Below the pieces are notes generated by a model. It ran no database searches. It saw only the letters and a list, made by a program, of their open reading frames with translations, and was not told the DNA's origin. The translations under genes were made by a program, and so were the position numbers. DNA of 64,000 nucleotides from Kappaphycus alvarezii (lineage: Eukaryota > Rhodophyta > Florideophyceae > Gigartinales > Solieriaceae), in assembly GCA_002205965.3 (NCBI GenBank), contig NADL03000590.1:2981001-3045000 (forward strand), written 5' to 3'. Position 1 is the stretch's first letter. Each line of letters starts with the position of its first letter. Positions 21,261 through 32,157 of the stretch are shown one piece after another.

Positions 21261-24200
21261 TTATTCTAATTGTAGTTCTATCGCGCTACATACGTTTCCA
21301 TAAGCAAATGATTTGCGGAGCTATTTATAGAAATAGAAGCTTTCCCCAACGCTTTACTAGACTGAGAAATTTTGAAAGTGACAGTTATGAACTGAAAAGC
21401 TCAAAAAAGACAAAGATAAATCATTTGTCTGTAAATAAGATGTTTATTGAACATTTTATCTGGGTATAATACGAGTTTTGTACGGATTTTGAATTGTTAA
21501 TAACAATTTTGATATGAGTGAGAAATGTTTAGTTTTGACAAGTCAGCCTATTAACTACTGATGAAAAATCTACATTTAAAATCCTTTGACAGATAATGGA
21601 GAATTCACAAGTTAAGATGAAATGACTCGACGTAAAAATGTTGTTTCCCAGAAATGATAGTTGCATACAATTACAGTAGTTATTGCAGGAACACAATCTC
21701 GAGAAAATAGGAAGTTAAAAAGTTGGTGCATGATTTAATTATACGTATCATGTATTCTTTCATTTGATTCGAAATTAGGTAATGCCATTATGAATCAACT
21801 TCAGCTTCACTGGGATAAATAAAGGAGTGCAAATAGTGAATATTGTCAAGATCCAAGACCTGATTGCACAATTTCGTCTTAAAAAGTGCATGTTGAGCTA
21901 CATAAATGCCAGAATATTACATCGGGATGAATTTTGGCTCACAGTTGAATTTTCAGCTCACAGAAAACTGTTCGTATTGTGATATTGTCAATATTTCTAT
22001 CAATATTCAGGAGAAATCTCAAAAATCAGAGTGTATACATAATTTGGTTTATTCTGTAGTCTTTTTTTGTACCAGTAGGCATAAGCTTTCCTGAAATTAA
22101 TGGTCGTCATCACTATCCGTACATTTCACTCGTTTTATATTCAATTCATAAGGTGTTTCTATATCCTGTAAACCAGACAATTTTTCCATTATTGCATATC
22201 TCTCGAAAATTTTAACTCTGTTTCCAGACCATTTATCAAAAAAGCCCTCTTCACTCCTGGAAGAATTTAAACGGCTTTATAACATTCACCTTCCTGCTAT
22301 TCTTTTCCCTCGACTCCTAATTTTACCGCGAAGTATTTCAAGTTGGATGAAGGACCACGTATAGTCAAAGGATGCAAATTTGGAATTGAGTCACATTTAG
22401 AGCCTCAAGATATGCAAAAAGTTATCCTAACACACCGTATAATTACATTTCATCCTCCCTAAACGAAATCATGAAATATTTTATCCATAATATGTCACTT
22501 TTAAATCTCTATTCCTCCGTAAGCCCCGCCAAAATGACTGAAACATAATAAATCTACACTCATTGTGAATTTTGGAGTAGTAGTAATGTCACTGCCCGTA
22601 CTAAAAACGGAAATAATACATTTATGATGGTATAATAGCATGAAGAGAAATTTTTGAGAAGGATATGGGCTTTGGAAGTCTTTTTCACAGAAATGGACAG
22701 GTGGAAAAGTGTACGTTATAAAAACCTTGAAGCCCTTTGCTATGAAATATGTTTACTAGTTCTAGAATACGACTATCATAAGTTCGAACGGGACCTAATT
22801 GGGCTTTTTGCGGCCTAAATTTTGTAATTTTCCTCCAAATGTTAATGAATTGTCAGATTATAGGAGCAGATTTACCGTATTCTCATCACAAAGCAGATAG
22901 TGAAAAAGGCCCGAGACTGGTTTTCAGAGACATCTTAGCAGCACCTATTAATATAACTGCTATGGAGGATATAAAACTAGTAAACTTGCTCTGTTACCAC
23001 CTGCATACTCATTTTTCATTTGGCTGATCGCATTACACATGTATTTCTTTTGAGAAAAATGGTTTAAGCACACAACGTTATCTCCTCCCAAAATATCTAC
23101 TGCTCCTTTCCATTTCCAGATAAAAGTGAAAAATAGTTATCCGAGCTGAGATACGCTTCAAATGAAGATTTACTGGAATTATACTTGTGATACAGTCCTA
23201 ATAGTACCAGGTATTCCGTAAGTACCCTCAAAATAGCAGTTCTAGTGCTATTTTTCGACTATCATAACTTTCAATCCTGAAAATCAGGACTTTTTTGGAT
23301 ATATCAGCCGGATCTTGTCTGTAATAGTCTGATTTTCGGATGCAATATGGTATGTGAACCCATAAATTGCTAAATTGCCAAATTTTCACTTATTTGGCGG
23401 TTACTAGAAAAATTCCAGTTATTACACTTCGCCAGATCGGCAATTTACGTGGTATCCCATTCGCAACATTTTAATCCTTCACTAAGTAGAAATACTGAGC
23501 CCTCCTCCCCCCCCCTGAACCCCGCCTTCTGTTCTCCCTATCCAAACTGTCACTCGTCATGAATATCCATCCTATTCTTGCCCATAAATTAGAACTAGAA
23601 GCAGCCATCAAATGTTCTCAAATTAATCTCCAAACCCCACTTATGTCGCGCCATCCTCTGATCAAGAGTCTCGGACTTTACCTGTGACAATAATTGACCT
23701 TGTCTAAACAGAACTTGAGAGTAGCACTTCATATTTTTAATAGGATAACGCCAGAGGGAAATCGAAGAAAAAAATAAAAGAGGAAAAGGACACGTAATGA
23801 GCCCAAAATATTCTTTTTCAAATATACAGTCAATGCTTGGTGTTGAAGAACAGTTTTGGACCTTAGAATCTAAAAATTGGGCTATTTTGTTTGAAACAAG
23901 GCAACATAAAAGCAATGAAGATGAGTGATATCATCATGAGTTTATGATAAAGCAAAAAATATATGAACTTATTGAGTATGGAAAGCAATTTACGTGTCAG
24001 ACTAATGTCTCACTTTTTGTCCAAATGTAGGCCTGATTTGATTCAAAATAACATTATGGGTACTATAGTAGAAATTTCGGCAACACATTGTCAAAGTTCG
24101 TTGCGTATAATATTGAAATCTTGTTCTGAAATTAACCCCTCTTTTGAACCATCTGTGTGGAATTTTCTGAAAACTGGGTCTTTGAAGGCTATGCGTGAAA

Positions 24201-25034
24201 ACTGAAACGATAATTGAACCCCATATGTCCCATTTTGTAGGCTTTAGAGAGTTATCTTTGTTTTCAAAAATATCAAAGAGTTTCCCAGGTCCAGAATGGC
24301 TTTTTGAAGTGCTAAAGGCTTTATTTTCCCCAACTTTTGTCCTAATGGTAAAGGACAGCGACTTTGAAAGTATTTTGGGAGTTTGTAATATAGCTCAATT
24401 CATGTTTATTCTCAATCATTTTCCATCGTTAAAATAATATATTATTTAGAAAAGCACTGATTAATTTGGGGTTATTTTCATCTACGGAAAATTGGATCGG
24501 CTGAAATCACGCGTCTAGAAATGAAGTGATAGTCAACATGAAGTCAAATAAGAGTAATTCATAGATTTTTATCAAAGGTAGATAATTGATAACGATGTTA
24601 TTATTTCTTCGTTACTTTGATAAGCCTCTGCAAATTTTATTTAACTTAGGAATTTTTTAGTACTGAATCTATTAGTTGGGATTGTAAGCCGTAGAAATTT
24701 CTCACCATATGACTAGAAATAGTAACTTCCCAATTGTCACGTACATTTAATGACGGTCAAAAGTACCGAATCTTACGTTTTATAGCCCATAAGAACTCCC
24801 TACCCAGTGTTCACAAAAATTTGGCTAACCTCAGTCCCCAAACTGTCATGGACTTTCTTGGCAGTAGGTAGTTACGTGACCTTTTTACATCGTTTACTCT
24901 CCCGAACCGTGGCCGCTGTTGCAGCGCCTCCGGTCATCGGAATGTACTGTATAAATAATTTGCTACCGGATACCGCTTCTAGCGTCCCCTGCAAAAATCC
25001 AAAGCATAGAGAGTTGATTGTTCTAGTTCTTCGA

Positions 25035-25200
25035 GTAAATTAGCTGGAACACACTGATTTTCGTTCAGATCTGATACAGTTCCCTATCCTTTAGTATATA
25101 CTTTTCCCGCTACCTAAGCTCTACGATGCGACGCTACCCGACGAACGGATCATACAGTTCGACCGTTGCGTGTGCCCAGAGGTGAAAACGCTACATTCGG
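25035..25200 (+). repeat. Diverged copy of the sequence at 26877-27060
   Basis: TTCCCGCTACCTAAGCTCTA, GCGACGCTACCCGA and ACAGTTCGACCGTTGCGTG match the second copy (TTCCCGCTACCTATGCTCTG, GCGACGCTACCCGA, ACAGTTCAAGCATTGCGTG) with scattered changes. AGTAAATTAGCTGGAAC upstream also matches. Both could encode a peptide around ATLPDERIIQFDRC, so the unit may be a decayed coding segment. Confidence 0.7.
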
Positions 25201-26876
25201 ATTCTTTTTATTATTCGCGCACCTCACTTTTTGTAAAACTTCTCGCCGCCAAACTCTGAGCTTTTCTCACAAGAATAATTTAAGATGACCAGGTTTCTAA
25301 TTTGGGCTTTTTGTATAAACTTGGAGAACTTTTTTGGTTTACCAAGTTTCGTAACATTATCTTACCATAGCCTACATCTCGACAGACTTCATGAACGACA
25401 AGTGCCCTCACTTTCACGTGTATATGTGCTATTTTGTGGGCGTCAGCAGTGAATGAAGCAAATTGGTCATCCGTAACTTTCACAAGACCCTTCTTTCCCG
25501 TAACCTTTCTCATTTCTCGCTTTTCTTAATTCTAGACGCTTCGTGTCCTATTAAACAAGAGACGTGAGCGCTTTTCATTGCATAAACAACTTTGTAGTCG
25601 AATAAGACCGAAAGCAGGGTTTATTTGGAAGTTTTATGGAGGAAAAATTCAATATTGGGAAGGGAAGGAGAAGCGAAATTACATACAACGAATCTTTTTT
25701 CATGATGCTCGCTACACTAGAGAGAGGATGACAGGGGGAATGGATCGCTCGCTTGATTGGTAAAAATGGGACAGTCGTATGAATCATTTACGAACAGCTC
25801 TGGTTTCCTCGTTTCAGATTTTATACTTGACGCCGCGGTTACAGCTACTGGAGCGCATTGCTCAACGCAAAATTTAGAAGCATAAAAAAAATACGTTAAA
25901 GATATTTGTACCCACGATACGCTACCGACGTTACTTTCCAGCAATCATTACAACTAAGTGGAAGTTTCCAGGAACGAAAGAGGCATTTCAGTGGGAAGCG
26001 CAAATTATATGGATACAAGATGATCGTTTCCCAGTAGTTTGGCTCTAAGGTGTTCTATCCACTATCCTGTCTCAGTTTCGGACTCTACTATGTTTCAAGA
26101 AAATATGAAGTTTGGTGCTCTTGAATTAGAAAATATAGACAAGATCAGGAGTCCCAGGACGATTGGGAGATAGCGTTTGAGCACTCAAATATGTTGGTTG
26201 TTTTGATAGATAAAGGAAGTTGAGAGGTCGCTGATATATGTAAAGCTCTCGTGCCTTAGGAGAAGGAGTGAACGTAAATTTATCCAGAGTTCACGAGTAT
26301 CGTATCTCAAAATTTCAATTGATCGAATTATCGTAGAAACTTTTTGGTCGAGTGGGAGTCTTTGGAACGTAATTAAAGATAAATGGAGCTGTTCTGAGAA
26401 GCGCTATGCAATTTCTTTCAAGATGACCTTTCTTTGACAATTTTACATATGATTTGGCAACCCTTGCGTGTGGGGGACGATGGCAGCTTTCAGTGTATGC
26501 GCAATCCTATGCACGAGATTGGCTCAAGCCAGATACTGAAGCAGCGTCGTATTCTATTAAGGTACAGATAGCGACGTAGTTCACGTATAAACGTACAGTT
26601 CAGGGCTATTCAGGCCCACGAAAGTAATATTGTGGCCATTTTTAATATGTTATTGAGTTATGATATTTTTAATAAAAACTTTTTCTTTAATATTTTTATG
26701 TCGTGTTCTACAATGAAACTAAATGTGCAATATTTTGTTATGTATCTTTTTGAAAGCTTGGTTGCTTCATTTGTTTGTTGGTATCTTGTAATTTTTCTTT
26801 CTCGTTCGAAAAACATTTGGTTGTCAGTGATAAAGTTAATATTTTGTTTAGAGACCAATTGTTCTACATAGTCCTG

Positions 26877-27060
26877 TGAGTAAAGTGGCTGGAACCTATC
26901 GTCGTTTGTTCAACTTGGCCTCTTTTGTCATTCGTCGTTCGTTCAGGTTGGCCACAGTTTCCTGCCCTTCATTACAAACATTTCCCGCTACCTATGCTCT
27001 GCGGCGCGACGCTACCCGAAGAATTGATCGCACAGTTCAAGCATTGCGTGAACGCAAATC
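26877..27060 (+). repeat. Second copy of the 25.1 kb repeat, abutting the 28S fragment
   Basis: See the first copy. The encoded peptide reads ATLPEELIAQFKHC. The copy leads directly into the 28S-like sequence, so its right part may itself be divergent 28S sequence (GTGAACGCAAATCCAC resembles a conserved LSU stretch). Confidence 0.65.
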
Positions 27061-27084
27061 CACGCCGTGGCGTACCGGTCACCG

Positions 27085-27465
27085 CATCAGGTCCCCAAGG
27101 TGAACATCCCCTGCTCATTATGAATAATGCAGGTAATGGAAGTCGGAAAATTAGACCCTTGACTTTGGAAAAAGGGTTGGCTCTAGTGCTGCGTGGGAGT
27201 GGTTGCGGGTTCTGGAGCGTGTGACTGCTGCAGCGCTCGGCACGGGACCCAGCAAGGAGACCCGTGCTGTGCCGCTGAGTCCGCGCGCCGCCACACCTCG
27301 CGACTCCCACGGCATGCAGCAGACTAGAACTGCAACGGGCAAAGGGAATCCGACTGTTTAATTAAAACAAAGCATTGCGAGGGTCGTGGTCGGTGATGAC
27401 GCAGTTTGTTTCTGCTCAGGTCTCTGAATGTCGAAGTGAAGGATTTAATCAAGCGCGGGTAAAAA

Positions 27466-27497
<32 letters not shown>
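27085..27497 (+). pseudogene. 28S rRNA fragment ending at the R2 / I-PpoI site
   Basis: Recognisable large-subunit rRNA blocks in order: CAGGTCCCCAAGGTGAACA, then GGAAGTCGGAAAATTAGACC, AAAAAGGGTTGGCTCT, a variable GC-rich expansion, AGAACTG..CGGGCAAAGGGAAT, CGACTGTTTAATTAAAACAA, AGCATTGCGA, TCTGAATGTCGAAGTGAAG, CAAGCGCGGGTAAAAAGCGG, GAGTAACTATGACTCTCTTA and AGGTAGCC. Conserved positions are changed or missing, for example in the normally invariant GTGATTTCTGCCCAGTGCTC stretch, so this is not a working gene. Identity ends at TTAAGGTAGCC, where AAATGCC should follow. This is exactly the target region of R2 retrotransposons and the recognition site of the homing enzyme I-PpoI. Confidence 0.88.
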
Positions 27498-27967
27498 GTG
27501 GAAAGGCGAGTGCAAGTCGCATTTATTTAAAGTGCCCTCACTTACACCTAAAAGGATCAACAGAGGACAGTATGATCATACAGTCCGTTCAGGTAGCCGA
27601 ACGAGTCACTAAACCTAGATAGCAATGCTGCAGAGCTAAAAGACCAGCTACGGATGCTTATAGTACATCCTGTAATGGTCTGGTGCCACATAGGTGTGTT
27701 GTACATCTTCCAGCGATGATATCTATTTCCAGTCCGTTTGTCGGGCCAAATCCTAAAAAAATCTTCTGGTTGTGCGTTTGCACATTTGCCTCGGCCAAAT
27801 TCCAGAACATCACCCTCCAGCATGAGAGAGTCCCAGTTCGAACTGCTACGAACAAAAAACCCAAAGAAAGTCGTTTGTTGATTGTTGTCGTTAAAGGGCG
27901 CCCCTTCTCCTTCGAGTCCCCGACTCCAATCCGTTTTTGTTCTAACCATTTCCGCTGCAAGGTGCCA

Positions 27968-29199
27968 ATGCGTATCAAGCGAACAGCCAAGGAGACCACC
28001 GAGGACTCCCGCAAGAAGGTGGCTGCGGAGCGCGCAGCAGCACAGGTTGCTGCGTGTCGCGAGAATGTTGCATCCAAGTCCAAGTCAAATCAGCGCGCGG
28101 AGGTGGGGTCGTTAGAGCAGCAAGGCAGAAAGTACAGGTTGTCGGATCATCGTGCGAGCTCGGAGGGTGGTACGTCGAGAGCGAGGGCTGCCAAGCAGCT
28201 GCGCCGGTTGGGAAAGGGACCATCCGATCAGCGGCCTGCCAAGCAGCGCCGGATCAAGCAAGGGAGATGCGGATGTTATTCGTGGCGACGGTAGTTGGGC
28301 AGGGCCGGGCCCGGGAGAGAACGTTACAGAGCTGGAACCACGCGTGATTGGGGAGTATTGTCCAGCTAAAGATGCAAGTGCTATCTTCGTTTGTTCGTTC
28401 GTATTTATTGATGGTTCGGCCGGAGAGGATGGTGCAGTCCTTGAGGACGGCAAGTTGTATGCCTCATACAACAAGAATGGGCACCAAATTACCTTCTTCC
28501 CTTCGATCGGAGGTGTACGAAACTTCACTCGTCCGACATTGTTGTTCAAAAGCTGTGGAGACCTTCTGTTCTTTCATCCAAAGCCCGCCCGGAAGATGTT
28601 CCACCCTATGGGGCCGTTTTTCGATTTCGGGCCACCGAGCTGAAGGATGGAGACTCGGTCGTCAAAAGGCTGATGGACCATATAGTCGGCTTCCTCTGTG
28701 AGAACCCCAGTTTGCGTCTTGTAGTGGCTAGCCCCGGAGCCCGGTCGGAGATCCTCAATGTTCAAACGGTTCAAACGGTATACGTGGAGACCTACGGGCG
28801 GGTGCGACAGGCCCGGCGGAGTGGGATCTGCCTTCTCGCCGCGCTTGCCAACGGCATTGATATTGTTCTTGGGCGAGAAGCGGCTCGAAATGTTTTCACC
28901 CAGGCTCAAGGCGTCGCGCTTAACTGTTCCCGTATGAGCGAGGTGCCATCAATACTGCAGAGGTTTCGGGTGCGATTGGAAGCAAGGAAATTGCCGAAAG
29001 GAATGAGCTGTGGGACGTCTCGTGACCCTTGCGGAACCCGGGCGGCCGCCGAGAAGGGGTCTTCATCGTTTTCCTGGAAATGCCATCGGATCACTGCGTT
29101 GTAATGGATGCAAACCGGCAGCTGGTCTGGGATGACGTAGATCCCTCGCCGTTGCGTTCCTCCGCTCGGACGTTGAACCTCTGTGGGGGAGTAGTGTAG
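27968..29199 (+). pseudogene. Retroelement-type protein with basic N-terminus and cysteine-protease-like C-terminus, frame-broken
   Basis: From ATG at 27968 a very basic, Ala/Gln-rich region (RIKRTAKETTEDSRKKVAAE onward) reads to about 28260. The next frame carries ELEPRVIGEYCPAKDASAIF, KLYASYNKNGHQITFFPSIG and FTRPTLLFKSCGDLLFF. A third has RQARRSGICLLAALANGIDI with a candidate nucleophile Cys at 28829, and QGVALNCSRMSEVPSILQRF. The last has GVFIVFLEMPSDHCVVMDAN with a candidate His at 29092 and VWDDVDPSPLRSS, ending at TAG 29197-29199. The Cys...His...Asp order fits papain-fold proteases of the OTU or Ulp kind that some non-LTR elements carry. The link to the adjacent 28S fragment is by position only. 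Confidence 0.5.
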
Positions 29200-29600
29200 T
29201 ATCGGCGGGCCCGCGGGCTCTTCCTGAGTCGTGAGAGAGTATCGCTTCAATCTTCTATGTGCCTCCTTGCTTGAGTCATCCTATGCTTGCGAATAAAGTT
29301 CTGGTAGCGAAACCACGAGTCTATCATTACAGCGTTACAAGCCCTCACACTGCCCCTGGTATAGCGCGTGCCAATTTCCATGGTCAGTGTGGCATCTACG
29401 TGCATTGCTGTACATCCCCTGGTTGCCCTTTCCTTTGGGCCAAATCCTCAAAAAAATTTAAGACTTTTGGTGACCAATAAAGTACATGTCTTGGCGGGCC
29501 TATTGTGGGGCCAAATCCAAAAAGAATGCTGGTTTTTCCCAAATCGTCGCTGAGGGGCCAACAACTGGGCCACGACCGACGGCGAAATATCTCTATTTAC
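29200..29600. other. Spacer with short GGGCCAAATCC repeats
   Basis: GGGCCAAATCCTCAAAAAAA (about 29437) and GGGGCCAAATCCAAAAAGAA (about 29503) resemble TCGGGCCAAATCCTAAAAAA at about 27738 on the other side of the protease-bearing frame. They may be terminal or untranslated parts of that element. Confidence 0.45.
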
Positions 29601-31950
29601 TGCATCCTTGCTCCCTAGCGATCGCATTCAATCAGAGTGTTTGTATATCTCGATTGTCCTCTTCTGCATCTGGGCATTCCGTCCCAGCGTTCCTCAGTCG
29701 GGGCTGCCAGACCTTTCTGTGCCGCGTCTTCGTAGAGCGGTAAGCGAGGGGTCTGCCAGTGCCCTCCACAAGTGGTGAGTGCCGGAGGTAGGAGCCTGGT
29801 CCTCCATCTGATCGGCGGCGTCGAATCGGGTGGTCGCGTCAGCTTCGGCTGCTGGTCGTGCTGCGGTCCGTGATGCCTCCTTCCTTGAGCTTTCGTGGCC
29901 GATTGGGACGGCACCTTCGCAGTGGAGTAAGCGTCGGATCCAGCTATGTCTATACCAGGTGACGGTCTTCTGCGGGATACCGATTGTACCGGTACGTCTG
30001 GGAGGACTGGGCGAATGCGGGCCAACGATACAGTGTCGAGAAGGTTCTGCAAGGTGTCGAAACGCGGATTCGCTCTTCCGAGCTCCTTAAACAGTCCAGG
30101 AAGAAGAGATTGGAACCCCGGTCGAGGAGGCATGCGGTTCAAGTATCACATGGTCGCCGTTTGTTTGGCATAGTTTGAGAGAGGTCCCCGGAAGACTGAC
30201 TGGCCCTTTCCGTGTGTTGGTATCTTGCGGGTGTGACCAGCATTGGCTTCTTTGGAAATTCTCAATCGGATCCGGTCTTGAAAAGCCGTGAGGAGTTCTG
30301 TTATATCTCCGTCTTGACCGCTCAGCTCAGCTTCGATGTGCTCTAGGGCGAGTGCCTCAAGAAGTGTGGCCCAATTGCCTCGATTCCTAGTGGAGGCGTT
30401 TGATTTGGCTGCTCTGGCTTGGAACTTGTCCAGCTGTCTGGCGCCGAGCAATTCTGTTCTCATCTCATCATGAAAGGACTGATCCCGGCGAGCAGGAGGC
30501 CCCTCGCGAGATCCCTGGGTTCCACGGTCATGCTCAAGATCCACGAAGAGCCAGCCCACATCAGTTTGTCTGCCCGAAGGAGGGCAGAGGAAGTTCTGGG
30601 CTGAGCTTGTATAGCTTACTCGGCTTGAAATAAAACGAAAGTCTTGATGAGCGCTCGTCTCGCGGCATATTTGGAGTTCAAGCTCCTCCTGGTGCGGGAG
30701 AAGATCGATAGCATGTTCCCCGCCTTGGTAAGGCGTTAGATGAGGCCGTGGTCGGGGACGCCGAACGGAGTGATAGTGAACCCCAAGTACACTGCCTGTC
30801 GGCGTCAACTGAGTGGCTGGCCATCTATCTTGTATTTATTGCTATCGATGGTGAGCACTGCGAATTTCCAGGTATTCCACTCCATTCCCGCCGATTGAGA
30901 CCACTCGCTGGCTCTTAGTAGTATCTCCTGAAATGTTGCAGATGTTTCGGAGAGAACTATGACCTTTTCTGCGAAGCAGATAGCTTCTTCACCGCCAGTA
31001 ATGTTCATAGTTTCCAAGAAGAAATCCATGAAAATGTCGAAGAGGAGGGTGCTGAGAGGGTCTCCTTGAAGGACTCCGGATGTAGCTGTGTACGATCTGC
31101 CATGTTTTCTGCACCGCAAGAGAAACGGGACTAAAAAATAGGCAATGTGACGCGACAGCGTACCGGAAAGACGATTCCGGAGCAATTCCAGAATTTTCTG
31201 CCGGTTAACTGGACCGTAAGCTTGACGAAGATCCAGGACCGCCGAAGGGCCCTGCTGTGCTCGATGCAGAAAATTATCCAACTTGGTGATGTTTATCTCC
31301 GTCCTGGAGCCTTGTGTGAACCCAAATTGGTTCGGGTGAACGGTGTATCCGGCGCTGAACGCTCGATTTAGAGCAGCTGAGATGACGCGGCGGAAGACCG
31401 AGAGCAACACGATTAGGCTGTAGTTCTTGGGGTCACCTGATGATTTCCTCTTGGGAACTGGTATCAGTGTGCCCGACCGGAGCAGAGACGGTACAAAATG
31501 AGTGCGTCCTGCTGCAGCCCATAAGGCCGAAGTAGCTTGTGCAAAAAGGGCACAATCCAACTTCAACATCTCTAAACACGTTTTGTGATCCGGTCCGGGG
31601 CCTTGCCCTTCTTGCCGCTAGTGATCGCGCTCTGGAGCTGACCAGTGAAAGCCGGCTGGAGAGTAAACGTCTCTGGCGCGATCGTATCGCGTGTTGTGGG
31701 CCAACTGTTTGCAAAGAAATCCAGGTATGCGCCTGCGTCTGGGCCGATTTGGTGGCCTTTCGCTGGACCATCCCGCGCTAGAAGGCGTTTTACCGCTTTG
31801 CTTACCACTGGAAGGTGGTTCGTGTCCAAGTCAAGATATAATCTCTACTGGAGACGGTGACGGTTTCGGCAGAGCTCCTTCTTGATTTCACGGTCCAACA
31901 CGTGGGCCTGTCAGCGGTCCCCCAGATGTTGTTGTAGTTCAATGCGCGGT
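29600..31950 (-). mobile_element. Reverse-transcriptase half of a non-LTR retrotransposon (LINE)
   Basis: Reading leftward: a pre-RT region, the RT domain, a thumb-like region with YLG-type continuation, and a C-terminal region in which CxxxH..C-like residues occur near 29,750-29,800 but cannot be aligned. No intact frame exists. The endonuclease half at 34.5-36 kb has the same orientation and would belong upstream of this part. Confidence 0.75.
30805..31829 (-). pseudogene. LINE reverse transcriptase, catalytic motif lost
   Basis: The domain reads LIPVPKRKSSGDPKNYSLIV (template-primer entry, usually IPKPGK...RPI), RRVISAALNRAFSAGY, HPNQFGFTQGSRTEINITKL, SAVLDLRQAYGPVNRQKILE (motif A, usually LDL..AFD), ATSGVLQGDPLSTLLFDIFM (motif B, intact) and AICFAEKVIVLSETSATFQE (motif C). 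Motif C should be FADD or YADD. Here both Asp are replaced (FAEK), so the enzyme is dead. The upstream GKAPDRITKRV at about 31,600 is in a shifted frame. The next frame downstream continues with a thumb-like LTKAGNML stretch. Confidence 0.85.
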
Positions 31951-32157
31951 GCGCAGTTCTTCTTGTCTAAGAACGGACCACCGTCAGACAATGAGAAACC
32001 CAACACACACAAACCAAGACCCACAGGGTGTTCGCTGTCCCTCTTTCTCTTTAAGCACCCTGCCATGCATTAGCATAGCTCGCCGACGGCGAGGAGAAAT
32101 GGGGTTGGAAGAGCAGGGGTAATTTCTTGGGCGGCTGGACGGTATAATTGTCTAAAC
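31950..32157 (-). repeat. Dispersed repeat, copy A (partner at 49740-49945)
   Basis: Shares with the other copy GTGCGCAGTT, AATGAGAAACCCAACA, TCCCTCTTTCTCT, GCACCCTGC and CGGCTGGACGGTATAA-like blocks in the same order over about 200 bases, with scattered differences. The AT-rich insert begins right after it. Confidence 0.75.

Larger units (their letters stand above)
14776..26876. other. AT-rich block without long reading frames
   Basis: About 12 kb that is markedly AT-rich by eye (some lines below 25% GC) in contrast to both flanks. No reading frame above about 125 codons occurs, and none shows a recognisable domain. CpG dinucleotides are still present, so the composition is not simply the result of C-to-T decay at CpG. 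It contains small GC-richer patches (20.5-21.26 kb; 24.8-25.2 kb) and short copies of sequences found elsewhere in the window. Intron-rich genes cannot be excluded by eye. Confidence 0.6.

Noticed and set aside
14776-26876. RIP-like or CpG-decay origin for AT-rich DNA
   Set aside because: CpG is still frequent by eye and there is no obvious strand-biased C-to-T pattern against a known copy.
27321-27497. Functional 28S gene end
   Set aside because: Invariant large-subunit positions are altered or missing and the gene stops mid-sequence at TTAAGGTAGCC.
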